Source: Alphaproteobacteria bacterium (GTDB lineage Bacteria > Pseudomonadota > Alphaproteobacteria > Sphingomonadales > Emcibacteraceae). From it: a stretch of DNA of 6,627 nt. A model generated the notes under the pieces. The model ran no database searches. It was not told the DNA's origin and saw only the letters and a program-made list of their open reading frames with translations. The position numbers were made by a program, and so were the translations under genes. The stretch spans positions 1 to 6,627 of the forward strand of contig NVTJ01000162.1 in NCBI GenBank assembly GCA_002401545.1, given 5' to 3'. Shown here in pieces: positions 1 to 6,390 of the stretch (its first letter is position 1; the number at the start of each line of letters is the position of its first letter).

Positions 1-285
1 GGTGGTTGATATGGTTTCTTCCAGGTCGATCCACCATGCGGCACGTTCCGGGTAATCCCGCATAATGCCGGCAAGAGTGCGCTCCGACTTCATGAAGCAA
101 AGATCACAATTACCCAGCGGGGTTCTGCCATTGGCATTTGGCAGAGCCAGATCAAAAGGCTGCTGCCTCCAGAATTTTGCAACCTGCTGCTTTGAGACGC
201 CTGCTGTCGCCATCGGGCATAGATTAGTCCAGCGTTCGCGTGTCGGGCCACAACTGCGCATGACCCGATTAGGCTCATCAGCCCG
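1..285 (-). pseudogene. PAPS reductase-family protein, 3' part (separated by element insertion)
   Basis: On the minus strand the frame is open from 285 to the window edge (95 codons). It reads RADEPNRV, then a CPMATAGV segment, then QPFDLALPN, then PLGNCDLCFMKSE (a C-x2-C pair) and finally PERAAWWIDLEE. This is the C-terminal half of the PAPS reductase-like / PP-loop proteins often carried by phages and prophages, which typically show GLRADEP, CPM and GNCDLC motifs. These proteins are related to enzymes that activate or reduce sulfate adducts, but the role of the phage-type branch is not settled. An in-frame TAA (286-288) contributed by the element lies directly upstream, so this half cannot be translated as part of the original protein while the element is present. 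Its other half is at 6391-6627. The gene is probably non-functional in this state but would be restored by precise excision. The real 3' end lies outside the window. Confidence 0.85.
280..285. repeat. Left junction core AGCCCG (6-bp direct repeat, copy 1)
   Basis: AGCCCG here is repeated exactly at 6391-6396, and the bases on either side differ between the two sites. The two copies mark the element boundaries: keeping one of them rejoins the interrupted gene in frame. On the gene strand the core reads CGG GCT, the Arg-Ala codons of the GLRADEP motif. Tn554-type tyrosine-recombinase transposons have 6-bp junction cores of this kind. A target duplication made by a DDE transposase would look similar, but no such enzyme is encoded here. 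Confidence 0.85.
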
Positions 286-290
286 TTATC
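286..290 (+). repeat. Left terminal inverted repeat TTATC
   Basis: The first five bases of the element read TTATC inward. The right end read inward on the minus strand also starts TTATC (6390-6386), and 7 of the first 10 positions agree. In a circular form the ends would meet as GATAA-AGCCCG-TTATC, inverted arms around a 6-bp core. That is the usual geometry of a tyrosine recombinase crossover site. A second TTATC lies inward at 318-322. The arms are short, so the match alone would be weak. Their exact position against the core is what supports them. Confidence 0.6.
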
Positions 291-307
291 TAAACAGTCA
301 ATATGTC

Positions 308-685
308 TTATGATTTATTATCGCGGCGTTTAAACGCAATAATGTGATTGTCGGCCACACGTAATACGTCGCGTTGCAATTTCATCTGGTAAATCGCGCG
401 CGCCTGTACATGTTGATTAAGGACATGTTGGAAGTCACGCTGCTCCCTGACTTTATACTTGACTGACTGCTGAGGTTTCTGCCGGTTAGCTTTGGCGGCC
501 ACTGCGCGCCGGAATTCCACTAGGACTGTATCGGCGCGGTTGGCCGTTGCACGACTAAGCCCAGCCTCACGCGCCAAATTAGCCACAGTCAACCGACCGT
601 TCGTCCTCTCCGAACGCCCGGTAATAAGTCGATCCAATGCCTCTCTTAACACCTTTTCGTTTTTTCTACCAACAGGTACTCTCAT
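308..685 (-). CDS. Small basic HTH protein, TnpC-like transposition accessory
   Basis: This 125-aa protein is the last gene of the operon. It is strongly basic. Residues about 31-50 (LTVANLAREAGLSRATANR) form a helix-turn-helix of the kind that follows a short N-terminal helix (KNEKVLREALDRLI). The rest is rich in Lys, Arg and Gln and probably helical, possibly a coiled coil. Size, position and HTH-plus-helix plan match TnpC of Tn554, also 125 aa, a DNA-binding accessory that influences efficiency and orientation of transposition. The start is an ATG overlapping the TGA of the 715-aa gene by 4 nt, behind a strong Shine-Dalgarno AAGGAGG (692-698). That site suggests it is made in greater amounts than its neighbours. 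It stops 22 bp before the left element end and contains a 12-bp palindrome near its stop. A role as directionality factor or target chooser is inference. Confidence 0.85.
   Translation of the reverse strand: MRVPVGRKNEKVLREALDRLITGRSERTNGRLTVANLAREAGLSRATANRADTVLVEFRRAVAAKANRQKPQQSVKYKVREQRDFQHVLNQHVQARAIYQMKLQRDVLRVADNHIIAFKRRDNKS
326..337. repeat. Subterminal 12-bp perfect palindrome
   Basis: GCGTTTAAACGC is a perfect palindrome about 40 bp inside the left end, within the final codons of the 125-aa gene. It is loosely flanked by ATTAT (317-321) and ATAAT (339-343), which extends the dyad imperfectly. It lacks a T-tract on either strand, so it is not a classical terminator. A protein binding site near the transposon end is possible but unproven. 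Confidence 0.4.
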
Positions 686-2829
686 GACGATCCTCCTTCT
701 TTAAGCGGAGCGATCAGCTTGCGTTTACGCTTATTATCTTGCTGCAATGCCTCCCGCTGGAACCGTGACAGGCGCTTGTCCTTCAGCAAATTGTCCGCTT
801 CCGCGATTGACGCTTCCCAGACCGGAAGATGCCTGCTGGAAATGCAGGCATTTGGGCATCGGTCCGGAGCACAGCGAGACAGAACCGGCGTATCCCGCTC
901 ATGCTCATCAACTATGTTGAGACAAAGGGCGGTCGCAGGCTCAAAGAAGCAGTCGTTAAGATAACCGACATGAAGCGTGCGAGCAAGATGTCCAAGCATT
1001 GCCTTCACGAGACCTCGGTCAGCGATGCGACCAGGAAGTGGAGCAAGTTTCCTATCCACATGATCATATTCCGCTGCAAGTCGAGGCGCAGCAGGGCCGG
1101 CTTGTCTTTCTCCGCGTCGGTGAGCTTCATATTGCTCGACGATGTCATCAAGCTGGCCAATGACGCGCTCTTGCTCGACCTCTTGGCGAAAACCACTCAT
1201 TTTACCGCTGTATCCCTGGAACATTGCAACTGAAGCATGTTTATATTGGATTTTTCCGGCAACGACGCCGAACGGGCGATTAGCTATATACCATGCTACC
1301 GTGCGACGGAATTGCCTGGTCGTAAAGGACCAAGGTTGCCCATCAACCAGCGGGATAACCGGCTCCTGTTGCGTGCCATAACGATCATTCAGAGTGTCAC
1401 GAAACCGATTAATCTGAGTTAAAATATGAGGAATACCTCGACACTTTATTTTTTTATTTTTCGTGAGGACAATCCACAGGCCGTCCCCGTGATGCTCCTG
1501 CCGGTATTCCGCAGCAAGGCGCTCTGCAATGGCGACTGCGCTGGCGACCGGCTCAATCGTGACCCATTCCTCTGGTTCACCACGTACTCCACAACCTTTG
1601 TAGAGTGTGCTTTTTATGACGATACGTTCAACCATTCCGTCGGCACTTTGAGAGCGGACCACACAATCAGGGGCCATTGCATTCAATTCTCCTCGGCGCA
1701 TACCTGAAAAATAAGCACACAACACATAGGCTGCAGCCTGAAGATTTTTCTCCTCTCTCAAAATGCTCTTCAGGTCGAAACGATCTCGCCATGGCTGTCC
1801 GGTATCTGGGTCTATTGAGATCGGCGTATCCATTCCGCCACGTTCAATCCCCATCTCATTGATAACCATATGCAGGCGACGACGTGCTTCAGCGTTTTCA
1901 TGATAGGATGTTAAGTTGAATCCAGCTTGATGCGTAATCAACCGCATATTGAGGAGCTCTCCTTTGAACTTTCCCGATTGCAGGGATACTTTGGGATTAG
2001 CGCAGAACTTGTCTGGTGAATGCCAAACCGGAATTCCACGCCCCATCTTCCGCCGGGCCTCAATCCAAGCCGTTACCGTTCCGAGAACGTCTAGATTAGG
2101 GCGCTGGCGATTGGCAAAACGGTCCACAAGCGCATTCCATTCGGCGCGTGCCGCGAAGATATCTGTGGAGAATAAATCTATATATTTTAGCGCCCAGTGC
2201 AACAATCCGCTAATTACGGGTTCGGGGATGCGCGGTGTCAGGTTTTCCTGTGCACGGTACTGGATGCCCGCAACGTTCGCAAGCGAACGACCGCTCCAAG
2301 GTAGGAAGTTTAGTCCGCCGCATGTCAGATAGGGCCCTAGGTGGCGTAGTTCAACTATCGGTTTAAGATATGTAGCGATCTGGTGAGGACTCCCGTTAAT
2401 CTCAGAAAGCAACCCTAACCTGAAGGCGTCGATCAATTCTTGATCGACCATCTCCACATCGAACACACCAAGGCGATCCCGCACAAAATTCATAAACCGT
2501 TGTAAATAATGTTTAGCTCTACCTGCAAAGCCGGGGCGCATAAGGGACACACGGCCAGTTAGGCGTTCGTTCAGACTCGCATAGATGTATTCCTTTGCAA
2601 CCAAACGTTCCATAGGACATGAAATTGTAGTGAAATCCACCACCCTGTTCCTTTGACGCGCCCGGGTTTTGAACATTGCCGGTGCCATATCCCAATGATC
2701 ATCACCAAACTTCGATAAATTGTCACGCTCAGTATCTTCTAGGAGTGGCATAGAAGAAAGAACTATATCATCAAAAGTCCGATATAGTGACACCAAAGGC
2801 TGCCGGGCATTATTTTTCTGTTTGGTCAT
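682..2829 (-). CDS. Large tyrosine recombinase (715 aa), third of the trio
   Basis: This is a site-specific recombinase of the tyrosine family, expected to act on the element ends together with its two partners. The catalytic domain lies at about 360-545. Arg I is R378 in SGMRRGEL, the beta-hairpin Lys is probably K411, Arg II is R508 in TTRQFRRT, the third-box His is H531, and the nucleophile is Y540 at the usual His+9 spacing. The His normally three residues before Arg II is replaced by R505. The N-terminal 350 residues are long and include a core-binding-like part (about 95-160). The tail (about 600-715) has C627, C636, C653, C658, C662 and H667 in an RCAPDRCPNACISSRH block, a likely zinc site, and ends in a basic helix. 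It has no counterpart in the three-gene Tn554 set. Its start overlaps the previous stop by 4 nt (ATGA), with only a weak GAGG (2840-2843) upstream, so translation is probably coupled. Confidence 0.88.
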   Translation of the reverse strand: MTKQKNNARQPLVSLYRTFDDIVLSSMPLLEDTERDNLSKFGDDHWDMAPAMFKTRARQRNRVVDFTTISCPMERLVAKEYIYASLNERLTGRVSLMRPGFAGRAKHYLQRFMNFVRDRLGVFDVEMVDQELIDAFRLGLLSEINGSPHQIATYLKPIVELRHLGPYLTCGGLNFLPWSGRSLANVAGIQYRAQENLTPRIPEPVISGLLHWALKYIDLFSTDIFAARAEWNALVDRFANRQRPNLDVLGTVTAWIEARRKMGRGIPVWHSPDKFCANPKVSLQSGKFKGELLNMRLITHQAGFNLTSYHENAEARRRLHMVINEMGIERGGMDTPISIDPDTGQPWRDRFDLKSILREEKNLQAAAYVLCAYFSGMRRGELNAMAPDCVVRSQSADGMVERIVIKSTLYKGCGVRGEPEEWVTIEPVASAVAIAERLAAEYRQEHHGDGLWIVLTKNKKIKCRGIPHILTQINRFRDTLNDRYGTQQEPVIPLVDGQPWSFTTRQFRRTVAWYIANRPFGVVAGKIQYKHASVAMFQGYSGKMSGFRQEVEQERVIGQLDDIVEQYEAHRRGERQAGPAAPRLAAEYDHVDRKLAPLPGRIADRGLVKAMLGHLARTLHVGYLNDCFFEPATALCLNIVDEHERDTPVLSRCAPDRCPNACISSRHLPVWEASIAEADNLLKDKRLSRFQREALQQDNKRKRKLIAPLKEGGSS
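692..698 (-). promoter_or_regulatory. Strong Shine-Dalgarno for the 125-aa gene
   Basis: On the minus strand AAGGAGG lies 6 nt before the ATG at 685-683. It is the closest match to the anti-Shine-Dalgarno among the four genes and lies inside the end of the 715-aa gene. It fixes the start codon and suggests efficient translation of the small protein. Confidence 0.8.
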
Positions 2830-4655
2830 GACGCGCTCGCCTCGGGCGGCAGGTAAAGTAGTGCTAATCCGGCCTCAGTAGCCGTGGCACGCGCTTCGTC
2901 CACGACCGCCAATGGAAAAGCTGGCAATATCTGTTCTGTAATACGGCGATGAGCGCGTGCAAATTTGTTCGCCCACGTGTCTGCATTCATGCCCGCGCGC
3001 TGCTCGACTATAAACATGTCGAACGCAATCAGTGCCGGCAGCTTGCGCGCCGTAATCACCGCGTTCTCGCATTCAAGACATCCCCAGAAAGGAGACGGAC
3101 ATGGTTCACCTGATGTTCCAAAGGGACTTGTATAGAAACTGGCACAATTCGCCAGCCAGACATCTTGATCACCGTCGAGAAGCGCCGGAATGTCACTTGT
3201 CGCGACCGGTAGTTCCGCCACTTCTGGCGTGGTACGGATGGCTTGCTCCATCTCTGGCGTCACAATATACGGCCTTAAAGCTTCATCCATCGCATTCTGG
3301 AAGGCATCGGCAATCGTTTGTTCATGAACATGACGCAGAGCTGGAATATCAGCATAATGCTGCGCAGCCACGGCGACAGTGTGACCAATAGCAAAGTCGT
3401 CAAGCTGCCCCTCGGTACGCAGATAGCGCTCAGCCTTTTGAGTTTTACGTAGCCGTGACAGTTGAAGGTGGAGTGGATGTCCGTTATCCCCGACTAAACT
3501 GTGACGCGCGACAAACAAAGGCACTACAGCACTAATGTTCTTAATCAGCGAAGTGGTCAGTCCAAACTTATTCCAGTACGCCCATAACTGATCCGTGCCG
3601 AGATGAAGGCGCGCCCGCGCTGTCAATTTCACCGCCTGACGGATCATTCCGCCGGGTGTCGAACTGCCACCATCTCTGACCCGAAGACGTTTCCACTCTT
3701 TTCCATGCGATCGACGTTTGAAGTATTCAATCTCGACGTAGCCGCGCGACGGGTTACGCAAGCAGTCCACCTTTAATCCCTTTAAGCATTCAAGTTCCAT
3801 ACCTGTTTCCAGCGACAGCAAAATGATGAAGCCTACGATGTCGACGCACGCCAGGTGGAAGTTACGATGGAATTCCTCCATCGACATAGATGGCAGGCCT
3901 TCGCGCCTCCTTCGCCAACGGAAGGCCTTAAATACCCGTTTATGCAAAGTAGTGCTCCCCTCTTGGACGATCTCGGCAACAACCGCATCATAGTATTGAT
4001 GCAAGTCTGGGCATGCTTCAATATCGGGCCGTCGTGAAGGCAGGCTATCATCCGTAACAATACGCTTTACTGCATCTGCAATCTGTTTGCGGGAGGCGAT
4101 ACGTAATGCTGTTGCGATGGCCCCGGAATAGGCATCACGTGGGCGAGTGCGGCTGGGTCCTATCTGACTGATATAGCTCAAACGGTGCACCATATCCCGG
4201 GGCAGTTGGTCAAGGTTTTCCTCGGCCGCAACACGTAAAACAGTGATGAGGCCATTCATCACAATTCGAAGAGTTGTTGCACTTGGTATACTTTGCTCAA
4301 GCCACTTCTCGTAACGGTCGAGGAGTGCAACGGTAATTTCATCAAAGCTATCAACCCCGGTTCCTGTGGCGTCCAGAAAACGCCAAAAACGGCGTAAAAC
4401 ATAGATCTTGTTCTTGACCGTTCGCCCAACTGGCCCCGGCCCCATCCGGCGGATATGTTTCTGTAAAGATGGAACAATAGCTGCCGTGAATTTGGGATGT
4501 GACCACGACGTGAGGTCGATGGTCACTATATCACCATCATCGACCCGAACTTGGAAGCATAACGGGTCTGAAGTCCATGTAATATCTGCCGAACAATCGT
4601 CAGCAATAGTATTTTGAGTATCGGGAAAGGTCGCTCGACGACCGCGCCCGCTCAT
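2826..4655 (-). CDS. Divergent tyrosine recombinase, TnpB-like (609 aa), second of the trio
   Basis: This is a tyrosine-recombinase family protein close in size to TnpB of Tn554 (630 aa). I place the start at the ATG at 4655-4653 rather than the in-frame ATG 36 nt upstream at 4691. The 4655 start gives an ATGA overlap with the previous stop, exactly as at the other two junctions, and has GAGGG about 8 nt upstream. In this numbering the core-binding domain is at about 50-150 and the catalytic domain at about 265-440. R403 (in SRLRKT), H425 (in IGHT) and Y434 (His+9) are present, and K313 may be the beta-hairpin Lys. Two positions depart from the family: the box-I Arg is Glu (E287 in TGMELE) and the box-II His is Ser (S400). 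The tail carries C504, C519, C526 and C529 (C-x14-C-x6-C-x2-C), a probable zinc site. Catalysis may be altered or depend on its partners. Confidence 0.87.
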   Translation of the reverse strand: MSGRGRRATFPDTQNTIADDCSADITWTSDPLCFQVRVDDGDIVTIDLTSWSHPKFTAAIVPSLQKHIRRMGPGPVGRTVKNKIYVLRRFWRFLDATGTGVDSFDEITVALLDRYEKWLEQSIPSATTLRIVMNGLITVLRVAAEENLDQLPRDMVHRLSYISQIGPSRTRPRDAYSGAIATALRIASRKQIADAVKRIVTDDSLPSRRPDIEACPDLHQYYDAVVAEIVQEGSTTLHKRVFKAFRWRRRREGLPSMSMEEFHRNFHLACVDIVGFIILLSLETGMELECLKGLKVDCLRNPSRGYVEIEYFKRRSHGKEWKRLRVRDGGSSTPGGMIRQAVKLTARARLHLGTDQLWAYWNKFGLTTSLIKNISAVVPLFVARHSLVGDNGHPLHLQLSRLRKTQKAERYLRTEGQLDDFAIGHTVAVAAQHYADIPALRHVHEQTIADAFQNAMDEALRPYIVTPEMEQAIRTTPEVAELPVATSDIPALLDGDQDVWLANCASFYTSPFGTSGEPCPSPFWGCLECENAVITARKLPALIAFDMFIVEQRAGMNADTWANKFARAHRRITEQILPAFPLAVVDEARATATEAGLALLYLPPEASAS

Positions 4656-6103
4656 ACCGTATCCCTCATAGCGGCAACGTCGAACCCCCATTGATCCACG
4701 GCGGCGTCGATCAGCGCCTGGCTATCATCCAGATAATCAAGATAGATATAGGTGCTTTTAATGCTGCGGTGACCCATCAGTATTTGCAGTTTCAAGAGCG
4801 GATCGCCAATCATGCGACGATAGGCCGGACTCATTCGTCCGGTACGCTCTTCCAACATCCAGCCAATTTGTTCGCGTAACAACAGGGCAAGCATATTTGT
4901 GGCAAAAACGTGCCGCAGTACGTGAGGGGACACATCAATATCAATACCAAACCTCTGGCATCGAGAACTCGCACGGCGAAAAATGACCTGCCACGCCGCC
5001 ATGGACATCGGCATTCCACCTTCCGTCAGCCAAAGAGCCAACGGCTCCATGTTAAAACTATGCACCAACCGGGCTCGTTCCTTCGGTTTAATCCGATCAA
5101 GATGAACACGGCTGGAAAACTCGGTGCTGTCGACCTGGAGCGACTGACGGCTAAGGTCTGTCGCGATTATTGGTCGTTTAATCTGGTTCGTGCATCGTCG
5201 TATGTTGTACCGAGCGACTGAATTCGCTCGTTGCAGTTCAATATACTCATGCAGTCGCTTCAAGAGCCGCAGCGGTAGTCTATAATCACGAGCATTACCA
5301 CCCTTCGCTGTCTCCGCCGCCAGTCGGACAGCAACAGAACGTTGCTTGCTGTACTGCTGTTGATCTGGTAATTCCATCACCAGCAGACTAGATGCCTCCT
5401 GCAATCGAAGTCCGGTCGTCACAAGAAGCTCCGCGAACAGTGCGTTGCGCTCTCCGTTTCGACCGCACCAAGTCGGATCTTCTCGACCATCCGGAAGCCG
5501 TCCTCGCAAGCCAATGTCACGAAACTTCAGATAGTGCTCAAGAGAGATGATGCGGACATCACCACGCCGTGCGGCGGGTTCATAAGCACAGTTTGACGAA
5601 ATAGTTACGGCGGCCCCACCCCTCGAAGGCGTCCAAACTCGCTTGTAAGTAAACGGAAGCTTGGCAATCAACTTCTCATCCATCGCCCACCGGTAAAGCT
5701 TATCTAGCACCGCCGTTGATCGGTTCCATGACGACGCTGAGATGCGATGCGGCGGATCCGAAAACCGGCGTGCCTCGTAAAATGCCGCGATATCCTCCCG
5801 ATCCACTGACCATAAGGATTTCCCGCCGCGCCGTTCGGCAAGAAACCGGAGCCAGATGATAATGTCACGGCCATAGGCACGTAAACTGTTCAATGAGCGC
5901 ACCCCCATTGTCGGACAGGTCCGAAAAAATCTGTTAATATCATGATCGTAGGAACCATCATCACTGAGAATAAACGGCATGCCATCCACAAGCCCGAAAC
6001 TTCTGGCCAATGCGATTGTCTCAACTGAAAGCTTACTCGTGACACCATCTAACGTCACGACACTATCCAGCGCGTCTAGATCGGTAAAACATAGTTGTGG
6101 CAT
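4652..6103 (-). CDS. Tyrosine recombinase with full catalytic set (483 aa), first of the trio
   Basis: This is the first gene of the operon and the one recombinase here with every catalytic residue. They are R233 (TGLRLQEA), K267 (AETAKGG), H394 and R397 (SPHVLRH), H445 (MGHRS) and the nucleophile Y454 (STYIYLDY, His+9). A SAM-like core-binding domain lies at about 68-150. An insertion of roughly 100 residues between the Lys and the H-x-x-R box makes it longer than a simple XerC/D-type integrase (about 300 aa). By order and completeness it corresponds to TnpA of Tn554 and should perform strand cleavage and joining at the AGCCCG cores. ATG at 6103-6101 is preceded by GGAGA (6112-6108) at short spacing. 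Its stop overlaps the next start by 4 nt. It reads inward from the right end, the usual arrangement for a transposase operon. Confidence 0.93.
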   Translation of the reverse strand: MPQLCFTDLDALDSVVTLDGVTSKLSVETIALARSFGLVDGMPFILSDDGSYDHDINRFFRTCPTMGVRSLNSLRAYGRDIIIWLRFLAERRGGKSLWSVDREDIAAFYEARRFSDPPHRISASSWNRSTAVLDKLYRWAMDEKLIAKLPFTYKRVWTPSRGGAAVTISSNCAYEPAARRGDVRIISLEHYLKFRDIGLRGRLPDGREDPTWCGRNGERNALFAELLVTTGLRLQEASSLLVMELPDQQQYSKQRSVAVRLAAETAKGGNARDYRLPLRLLKRLHEYIELQRANSVARYNIRRCTNQIKRPIIATDLSRQSLQVDSTEFSSRVHLDRIKPKERARLVHSFNMEPLALWLTEGGMPMSMAAWQVIFRRASSRCQRFGIDIDVSPHVLRHVFATNMLALLLREQIGWMLEERTGRMSPAYRRMIGDPLLKLQILMGHRSIKSTYIYLDYLDDSQALIDAAVDQWGFDVAAMRDTV

Positions 6104-6107
6104 TTTA

Positions 6108-6112
6108 TCTCC
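6108..6112 (-). promoter_or_regulatory. Ribosome binding site of the 483-aa recombinase
   Basis: GGAGA on the minus strand sits 4 nt before the ATG at 6103. The spacing is a little short but supports this start over the next internal Met. Confidence 0.55.
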
Positions 6113-6140
6113 AATGTTAAGTCAATTTTTTCCAATTTTT

Positions 6141-6170
6141 TTGAGCGCCTTTGGCGCACTTTGTTATAAT
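6141..6170 (+). promoter_or_regulatory. Possible outward-facing sigma70-like promoter
   Basis: On the plus strand a perfect -10 hexamer TATAAT (6165-6170) follows a partial -35 TTGAGC (6141-6146; 4 of 6 matches) at 18-bp spacing. Transcription would start near 6177, at the 18-bp palindrome, and run outward through the hairpins into the interrupted gene in antisense. On the minus strand the same patch offers TATATT as a -10 without a recognisable -35. The two uses cannot be told apart from sequence. Confidence 0.35.
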
Positions 6171-6174
6171 ATAT

Positions 6175-6192
6175 GCGAGGGGTTCCCCTCGC
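6175..6192. repeat. 18-bp inverted repeat next to the TATAAT patch
   Basis: GCGAGGGG and CCCCTCGC are perfect 8-bp inverted arms separated by TT. The repeat begins 4 bp after the TATAAT hexamer. It could be an operator or recombinase site in DNA. As RNA from either strand it would form a hairpin, although a 2-nt loop would force opening of the last base pair. No T-tract follows on either strand, so a terminator is unlikely. Confidence 0.65.
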
Positions 6193-6215
6193 CCTCTCCT
6201 ACTCGCCGTAAGGCA

Positions 6216-6240
6216 GGAGTGCAGGATATACCTGCACTCC
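6216..6240. repeat. Perfect 10-bp stem-loop in the leader
   Basis: GGAGTGCAGG (6216-6225) and CCTGCACTCC (6231-6240) are exact inverted repeats around the 5-nt loop ATATA. Parts of both arms can pair elsewhere instead. AGGAG at 6215-6219 matches CTCCT at 6196-6200, enclosing a GCC-GTAA-GGC mini-hairpin. CTCCATA at 6237-6243 matches TATGGGAG at 6251-6258 with one bulge. Such competing stems are typical of regulatory leaders, and the site could also bind a recombinase dimer. Confidence 0.65.
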
Positions 6241-6269
6241 ATAATGAGTGTATGGGAGCCGCCGCCGCA

Positions 6270-6306
6270 TCAAGCATTGTCCTCACTTCGTTGCGGGAAC
6301 GCTTGA
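6270..6306. repeat. Short inverted repeat TCAAGC/GCTTGA
   Basis: TCAAGC (6270-6275) is matched by GCTTGA (6301-6306) across 25 nt. It extends the run of dyads in the leader toward the element end. At six base pairs it may be chance. Confidence 0.3.
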
Positions 6307-6385
6307 CCCGGACGTCTGAAAGAGATTCTCCTGCAACATTGATAACAAATTCTAACAGCCCTTTTGAGACAAAACATAGAGTAAG

Positions 6386-6390
6386 GATAA
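6386..6390 (-). repeat. Right terminal inverted repeat (TTATC read inward)
   Basis: GATAA on the plus strand is the last sequence of the element before the right core, and it is the inverse of TTATC at the left end. A second inward copy lies at 6341-6345. It would form the left arm of the joined-end site in an excised circle. Confidence 0.6.

Larger units (their letters stand above)
286..6390 (-). mobile_element. Complete tyrosine-recombinase transposon, Tn554-like, cargo-free
   Basis: The element is bounded by the 6-bp repeats AGCCCG at 280-285 and 6391-6396, with a total length of 6111 bp counting one core. The gene it interrupts is rebuilt in frame when it is removed. It encodes three tyrosine recombinases and one small helix-turn-helix protein in a single minus-strand operon. 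The set parallels the TnpA, TnpB and TnpC proteins of Tn554 (about 361, 630 and 125 aa), with an additional 715-aa recombinase. About 95 percent of the length is coding, and no passenger gene is visible. The operon reads in the same direction as the interrupted gene, so read-through from that gene's promoter could enter it. The assignment to a Tn554-like group rests on gene size, order and domain type, without a sequence search. Confidence 0.88.
6104..6390 (-). promoter_or_regulatory. Structured leader and right end of the element (noncoding)
   Basis: This 287-bp stretch separates the right end from the first recombinase gene and must hold the operon's control signals and right-end binding sites. 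From the gene outward it contains the ribosome binding site, an A-tract segment, a small hairpin (GCGCC-TTT-GGCGC at 6144-6156), an AT-rich TATAAT patch, an 18-bp palindrome, a 10-bp stem-loop and further alternative stems up to 6306. I see no convincing protein gene in it. A minus-strand frame from a TTG at 6418 to 6164 is open, but it begins in the flanking gene and overlaps the palindromes. For minus-strand transcription the AT-rich patch gives a possible -10, but no good -35 is visible. Confidence 0.6.

Noticed and set aside
90..278. Minus-strand 62-codon frame at the left edge
   Set aside because: It is a frame-shifted shadow of the PAPS reductase 3' part, whose motifs (DEPNRV, CPM, GNCDLC) lie in another frame open across 1-285.
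829..1233. Plus-strand 134-codon frame
   Set aside because: It is antisense to the well-supported 715-aa recombinase and shows no motif.
308..6103. Gamma-Mobile-Trio (GmtY/GmtZ/GmtX) island core
   Set aside because: That system has a recombinase, a large protein and a small protein, which is superficially similar. Here there are three recognisable tyrosine recombinases, and the small protein looks like a TnpC-type HTH. I could not match it to GmtX from memory. A profile search would decide.
6175..6240. Retron-like or terminator hairpins
   Set aside because: No reverse transcriptase is in the window, and no T-tract follows the stems on either strand.
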